A stretch of DNA of 64,000 bases. It comes from JBBRGK01 sp036741355. Lineage in GTDB: Bacteria; Chloroflexota; Dehalococcoidia; CAUJGQ01. Location: contig DAINSK010000013.1 in NCBI GenBank assembly GCA_036741355.1, positions 13,880 to 77,879 on the forward strand, in the 5' to 3' direction. Of this stretch, positions 60,439 through 64,000 are shown one piece after another. The notes beneath the pieces were generated by a model. That model had not been told where the DNA came from. It made no database searches and saw nothing but the letters and a program-made list of their open reading frames with translations. Position numbers and translations under genes: made by a program. Numbering within the stretch: the stretch's first letter is position 1; each line of letters begins with the position of its first letter.

Positions 60439-61401
60439 CGCCCGCCGCCGGTTACGACGGAACTCAAGATAGAGCTGGGAAAGACCGCCGAGCCGCGCCA
60501 ACCCGACGCGCAGGCGCGCCGGCAGCGGCCGCAGTTGGCCAGGAACGTCGATGATGACCTGGCGCCGCACGGCCCGGCCAGCGAGGATCTCAAGCGCGGC
60601 TGGCAATGCAAGCACACCGAAGAGCTGGGCCGTGAACACGAGCTGTGGAAAGCCCTGACCTTCACCGCGCAGTTGCTGCCGCAGTTCGCCGATGATCTCA
60701 AACGGGATCGCTCGAATTGGGATCACCCGACGCAGGAACACGAACGGCTCCAGATCGTCGATCTCCTCGGCCTTCACGCGTCCGTGCAGCACGGCGGTGG
60801 ACGAGCGCCGGTACTCGTAGGTGATCAGTAGCTGCAGGCCGGCGACGTCGTAGCCGGCGAGCACGGGCACGCCGAAGCGTTTCGCCTGCCGGTGCAGGGC
60901 GAACTTCGCCCGCAGCGGCGGCTTGGTCGTCACATCGACGGCGTCAATGATCAGGTCCGCCGCTTGCACCAGCCGTTCCACATTGTCGTCCGTGATGCCA
61001 TCAGTCTCGATCTCGATCGATGCGTACGGGTTGATCTCACGCATGCGCTCCTCGAACACCGCCGCCTTGTTGCGGCCAATGTCCTGCAGGCGGGCGCTCT
61101 GACGGTTCATATTGGGCAGGTCGTAGGTGTCTGGTTCCGCCAGCACCAGGCGCTCGGCGCCGAGCCGCACGAAGGGCTCGATCACGGCTCCGCCGATCGA
61201 GCCGCAGCCGGCGACCAGGATCGACGCCGTGCGCAGCTGCTGCTGCTCGACTTCCGTTATCAGGCCGCGGTTGCGGGTGACGAGCCGAGCGTAGAACTCA
61301 TCCGCGGGCGGCAGCGTGATGGACTGGCCATTGGACAGCACGTGCACGCGGCCCTCCAAAGGGCTGTCAACCGGCGATGGCTGTTGCAGTGCCACTTGCA
61401 T
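60427..61401 (-). CDS. ThiF/E1-like adenylyltransferase family protein
   Basis: 324 residues from ATG 61401 behind GGAGGAG. The N-terminal 50 residues are extra. The E1-like core has TASILVAGCGSIGGAVIE (nucleotide loop), DLPNMNRQSARLQDIGRNKA (Arg of the adenylation site) and ADLIIDAVDVTTKPPLRAKFALHR. The usual zinc-binding CxxC pairs and a catalytic Cys after the core are not seen. The C-terminal 46 codons are shared with the chimera at 53.6 kb. Family members adenylate the C-terminus of a ubiquitin-like protein or a peptide. The neighbour gene for an acyl-CoA ligase and the Thr-rich repeat protein are codirectional. Confidence 0.88.
   Translation of the reverse strand: MQVALQQPSPVDSPLEGRVHVLSNGQSITLPPADEFYARLVTRNRGLITEVEQQQLRTASILVAGCGSIGGAVIEPFVRLGAERLVLAEPDTYDLPNMNRQSARLQDIGRNKAAVFEERMREINPYASIEIETDGITDDNVERLVQAADLIIDAVDVTTKPPLRAKFALHRQAKRFGVPVLAGYDVAGLQLLITYEYRRSSTAVLHGRVKAEEIDDLEPFVFLRRVIPIRAIPFEIIGELRQQLRGEGQGFPQLVFTAQLFGVLALPAALEILAGRAVRRQVIIDVPGQLRPLPARLRVGLARLGGLSQLYLEFRRNRRRALRE
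60446..60584 (-). repeat. Direct repeat shared with the SnoaL chimera, copy 2
   Basis: The 3-prime end of the ThiF-like gene, corresponding to 53668-53806. ThiF-family proteins of this type have such a C-terminal extension (recollection, not checked), so this copy is probably the original. Confidence 0.8.
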
Positions 61402-61486
61402 GCTCCTCCGCCGTCTCGGTTATAGGAGTGCGACGGGCAGGAATTATGGCGCCCGAGCGCTGCGGGCGCATGTAACCACCGACGGC

Positions 61487-63061
61487 TCAGACGAGGCTCT
61501 GCTGCCGTACCGGCCCGCCGATGGCCTCGGCGACTTCGGCCCGCTTGACTTTGAGCGTCGGCGTCATGGGGAACGTCTCGTCCGGCCACAGGGTATGCCC
61601 GCGGATCTGTTGGTACGGCTGCAAACGCGCGTTGGCGGCTTTGATGATCGCCGCCGCGTCCTCGGTGACGGTGCCCAGCAGCACCGCGTGCACCGTCACG
61701 TCCTGACCGCTGGTCTTGCCCAGCACTACCGCGTCCTTGACCCGTGGGTCCTGTGTCAACACGTGCTCCACGTCCTCGGGGTAGACGTTCATGCCGTTGG
61801 CGAGCACGATCATGTTCTTCTTGCGGCCCCGCAGATGCAGACATCCAGCGCGGTCGAAGGCGCCCAGATCTCCGGTCTTGTACCAGCCGTCCTCGAACGC
61901 CTCCGCGGTCGCCTGAGGGTTCTGCCAATAGCCTTGCGTCACGTTTTCGCCGCGAACCAGCAATTCGCCGTCCTCGGCAACCGTGACCTCGACGCCGGAC
62001 AACGGCCGGCCCACCGAGAACGGGTCGCGGTGCTCCACCGTGTGGCACGCCACTACCGGGGCCGCTTCAGTCATGCCGTAACCCTGTACCACTTTGAAAC
62101 CGAGCGCCTCCCACCAGCGTGCCAGCGCCGGGTCCAAGTGCGCTCCGCCGGACACGAAGAACTCGAACGCTCCGCCCATGCGCTGGTGAACCTGGCGAAA
62201 GAGCCGGCGTCGGAGCGCCATCGGCAACCATGCTGCCACGCGACGCAGCAGTTGAAACGGCCGCTCGCGCCCCTGCTTTCGCACTTCCCGCAGGATCCCG
62301 TCGCGGAACAACTCCAGTATCTGCGGCACGCAACCCATATTGGTCGTGTGCGTCGCGCTCATGGCGTTGAAAATGTTGTCGGGCCGCAGGCTGGAGACGT
62401 AAGTAATGGACGATCCGCCGGACAGCGGCATGAATAGGCCCGTGGTCTGTTCGAACATGTGGCTGAGGGGCAGCAGCGAAAGCACCCGGTTAGTTGGCTT
62501 CGGCGGAATGGCGATGGCGCCGCTCTTAGTGTTGGCGACGATGTTGCGGTGGGTGAGGATCACGCCTTTGGGATGGCCGGTCGTGCCTGACGTAAACACG
62601 AGCTCGGCGATATCGTCGGGGCCGACGAGGTTACGATCGACATCGATGGGCGCGAACTCCACAAGACGTTCCCTGAGCGTCTCAAGTTCCGTAGACGGCA
62701 CGTGCGTGCCCTTGAGGCCGGCCGCCTGTTCGCTGCCGAGAACTATATGTCGCGGTTCTGTCTCCGCCTCGATCGCGCTCAGCAGGTCTTCGTTGCTGCG
62801 CAGATCGAGCGGTACGGCGACGGCGCCAAGCAGCTGCGCCCCGAAGAAGGCCGCCACCCACTCCGGCCGGTTTGTGCCCCAGAAAAGAACCCGGTCGCCC
62901 TTGGCGACGCCATTACCGCGCAGGTATGCGGCCGCCCGGCGCGATTGCTCCCATAACTCGGCGTAGCTCCACGTCCAAGGTGCGCGCCCATGCAACGTGA
63001 CCGCCGTGGCCGCACCGTGGCGGTTGGCGGATTGCGCGAGCAGGTCGACCAGGGTCTGCAT
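61487..63061 (-). CDS. AMP-dependent acyl-CoA ligase
   Basis: 524 residues from ATG 63061, five bases after GGGAG. All ANL-superfamily motifs appear: P-loop AELVFTSGTTGHPKGVILTH, VVQGYGMTEAAPV, YKTGDLGAFDRAG, the hinge LRGRKKNMIVLANGMNVYPEDVE and a final PMTPTLKVKR with the catalytic Lys. This is the class of long-chain or medium-chain fatty acid CoA ligases and fatty acid:AMP ligases. It could feed acyl groups to envelope lipid synthesis. It lies between the ThiF-like gene and the Thr-rich protein on the same strand. Confidence 0.95.
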   Translation of the reverse strand: MQTLVDLLAQSANRHGAATAVTLHGRAPWTWSYAELWEQSRRAAAYLRGNGVAKGDRVLFWGTNRPEWVAAFFGAQLLGAVAVPLDLRSNEDLLSAIEAETEPRHIVLGSEQAAGLKGTHVPSTELETLRERLVEFAPIDVDRNLVGPDDIAELVFTSGTTGHPKGVILTHRNIVANTKSGAIAIPPKPTNRVLSLLPLSHMFEQTTGLFMPLSGGSSITYVSSLRPDNIFNAMSATHTTNMGCVPQILELFRDGILREVRKQGRERPFQLLRRVAAWLPMALRRRLFRQVHQRMGGAFEFFVSGGAHLDPALARWWEALGFKVVQGYGMTEAAPVVACHTVEHRDPFSVGRPLSGVEVTVAEDGELLVRGENVTQGYWQNPQATAEAFEDGWYKTGDLGAFDRAGCLHLRGRKKNMIVLANGMNVYPEDVEHVLTQDPRVKDAVVLGKTSGQDVTVHAVLLGTVTEDAAAIIKAANARLQPYQQIRGHTLWPDETFPMTPTLKVKRAEVAEAIGGPVRQQSLV

Positions 63062-63237
63062 CGCACTCCCAATCCATTGCAAGCGTTGCCGGGCGCCATA
63101 GAACGCCCGGCAACGGCTCAGATCGTGCGGGTCCTGCGACCCGTGCTCTAGAGAATATGTTCGCGCTCGTATCGCCCCGTGTGTCGCCGATGCCGGCCCG
63201 CATCGGCGACACACGTTCGCCCTATGCGCTGTCAGTT

Positions 63238-63531
63238 CTAGGTGTTCGTCGTCGTGGTGGTGGTTGTGGGTGTGGTCATCGTATGACCCGTTACTTCGTC
63301 TTCGGTGGTGGTCGTCGTAGTTGGCTTCGTCATGGTATGACCGGTCACTTCGTCACTGGTGGTGGTCGTCGTAGTTGGCTTCGTCATGGTATGACCGGTC
63401 ACTTCCGTTGTATCTGTCGTCCCAGTAGTCGCCGTCGTTGTGGTGGTTGGCGTGGTCGTCGGTTTTGTCATCGTATGCCCTTTCACCTCCTCCGTATTCG
63501 TGGTCTTGGACCGGGTATCGTCGGTTGCCAT
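63238..63531 (-). CDS. Thr-rich repeat protein with EVTGHTMTKP units
   Basis: 97 residues from ATG 63531, behind AAAGGAA. After MATDDTRSKTTNTE come four tandem units of about 18 residues, each (E/D)EVTGHTMTKP followed by a run of Thr: unit 1 has VKGHTMTKP, units 2 and 3 VTGHTMTKP with TTTTTT, unit 4 VTGHTMTTP. There is no signal peptide. The DNA of units 2 and 3 is nearly identical over 54 bases. The ATG has a good ribosome site and a near-perfect promoter upstream, so it looks expressed. It could be a surface or precursor peptide; the His-Thr-Met core might bind metal or be modified. No family is known to me. Confidence 0.7.
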   Translation of the reverse strand: MATDDTRSKTTNTEEVKGHTMTKPTTTPTTTTTATTGTTDTTEVTGHTMTKPTTTTTTSDEVTGHTMTKPTTTTTTEDEVTGHTMTTPTTTTTTTNT

Positions 63532-63872
63532 CGTCTTTTCCTTTCTTCGATGCGGGCTATACTCCCAGTTTATCGCGGCGCAAGGTGGGCCGGTGAAGGG
63601 AGTTCCGACATCGTTCGTGTTAGGATGCTAAACCAGGAGTTCGGGCCTGTCAACGCATTATTGGATACGCGCAACTGCCAATCACAAGCTGGATATTGCA
63701 CATGCAAACCGTGGTCTGCGGGGCGTAACCGAGAATTGTGAGGCAACAGCCCGGTATGTGGCCGGATAGCCGGCCCGCAGGGCGTTGCTGCCGGTGCCCA
63801 CGGCAAGGACAACACGCAGTTTCACAAGGTGCCCGAAGAAGCGCACGGGGTGCGTTGAGGAGCGGTAACTGG
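63532..63872. other. Intergenic, promoter region
   Basis: About 340 bases between the Thr-rich gene and the partial gene at the window end. Apart from the promoter given separately no gene or repeat is seen. Confidence 0.5.
63625..63653 (-). promoter_or_regulatory. Sigma-70-like promoter for the Thr-rich protein gene
   Basis: On the minus strand a perfect -35 TTGACA (63648-63653) is followed by a 17-base spacer and TAGCAT (63625-63630) as -10. The start site would lie near 63618, leaving about 87 bases of leader before the ATG at 63531. It is the best promoter match noticed in the window. Confidence 0.6.
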
Positions 63873-64000
63873 TCAGGGCGTACGGAAGAACTGCGGGTCG
63901 CTGCGGGCCAGGATGCTGCCGGCGGCGTCGATCGCGGTGACCCGGTAGTCGAACAGCGTTTTCGGTGGGAGCGTCGCGTCCACGGTGAGGCTCGCCTGCG
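63873..64000 (-). CDS. C-terminal end of a fibronectin type III-like protein, cut by window edge
   Basis: The last 42 codons of a gene that continues beyond the window. The residues ASLTVDATLPPKTLFDYRVT, then AIDAAGSILARSDPQFFRTP and TGA (63873-63875) look like the final strands of an Fn3 or similar beta-sandwich domain (tyrosine-corner-like FDYRVTAID). It is likely secreted or a surface protein, but nothing more can be said. Confidence 0.6.
   Translation of the reverse strand, partial: QASLTVDATLPPKTLFDYRVTAIDAAGSILARSDPQFFRTP

Noticed and set aside
63241..63480. Short repeats that could be taken for a CRISPR array
   Set aside because: The units are directly adjacent without unique spacers and translate as a regular 18-residue repeat.
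63157..63741. Plus-strand frame across the Thr-rich repeat region
   Set aside because: Arg/Gly/Cys-rich product from the complementary strand of Thr codons; the minus-strand gene has a promoter and ribosome site.

Overview
This is a GC-rich bacterial chromosome segment, with codon third positions mostly G or C. The gene content includes a luciferase-type flavin oxidoreductase, a deazaflavin-type nitroreductase, DUF4242, Ku/LigD end joining, several MMPL exporters, SnoaL-like proteins, cytochromes P450 and Tat- or lipoprotein-type secreted proteins. It suggests a soil or environmental Chloroflexota or a related actinobacterium-like lineage. This is inference from gene families; no rRNA, tRNA or other taxonomic marker was seen.

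Layout. (1) 1-8 kb: assorted metabolic enzymes (GMC oxidoreductase, formyltransferase, LLM oxidoreductase, dienelactone hydrolase) mixed with at least four broken genes: an SGNH hydrolase without its front end, an amidase and a GH10 glycosidase each with an internal out-of-frame deletion, and a cupredoxin stub. (2) 8-22 kb: a genome-maintenance and defence island. Ku and an ATP-dependent ligase converge on a separate LigD phosphoesterase-polymerase gene. A type I restriction-modification system (hsdR-hsdS, then hsdM about 3 kb further on) encloses toxin-antitoxin genes, a DUF4242 protein and a MerB-like gene. That MerB-like gene has an in-frame UGA exactly where the second catalytic cysteine should be, followed by a SECIS-like hairpin. 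(3) 22-35 kb: secreted and housekeeping genes, including a VanY-type peptidase, alpha/beta hydrolases, a patatin with a cyclic-nucleotide-binding-like domain and a beta-propeller/cupredoxin fusion. (4) 35-64 kb: an envelope or secondary-metabolism region with three MMPL exporters, two P450s, an SDR, four SnoaL-like proteins (three with a C-terminal membrane tail), a CrtI-like flavoprotein, a ThiF-like enzyme, an acyl-CoA ligase and a Thr-rich repeat protein.

How the genes work together. The most distinctive organisation is a cassette present twice: CrtI-like oxidoreductase, a small one-helix membrane protein, a giant MMPL exporter with a C-terminal FHA domain, and an alpha/beta-hydrolase-fold protein lacking the serine nucleophile. 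In the second copy (54.3-60.4 kb) only the last codons of the CrtI-like gene survive, a YVTN propeller lipoprotein has taken its place, the MMPL has gained a two-cupin insert, and the hydrolase has a frameshift. The FHA domain suggests phosphothreonine-controlled export of a lipid or pigment made by the surrounding P450, SDR, SnoaL and ligase genes; this is a hypothesis. Two recombination scars link parts of the region: a 139-bp segment shared by a SnoaL-like gene and the ThiF-like gene, and small remnants of an acyl-CoA ligase and a cyclic-nucleotide-binding domain at 37.5-38.0 kb.
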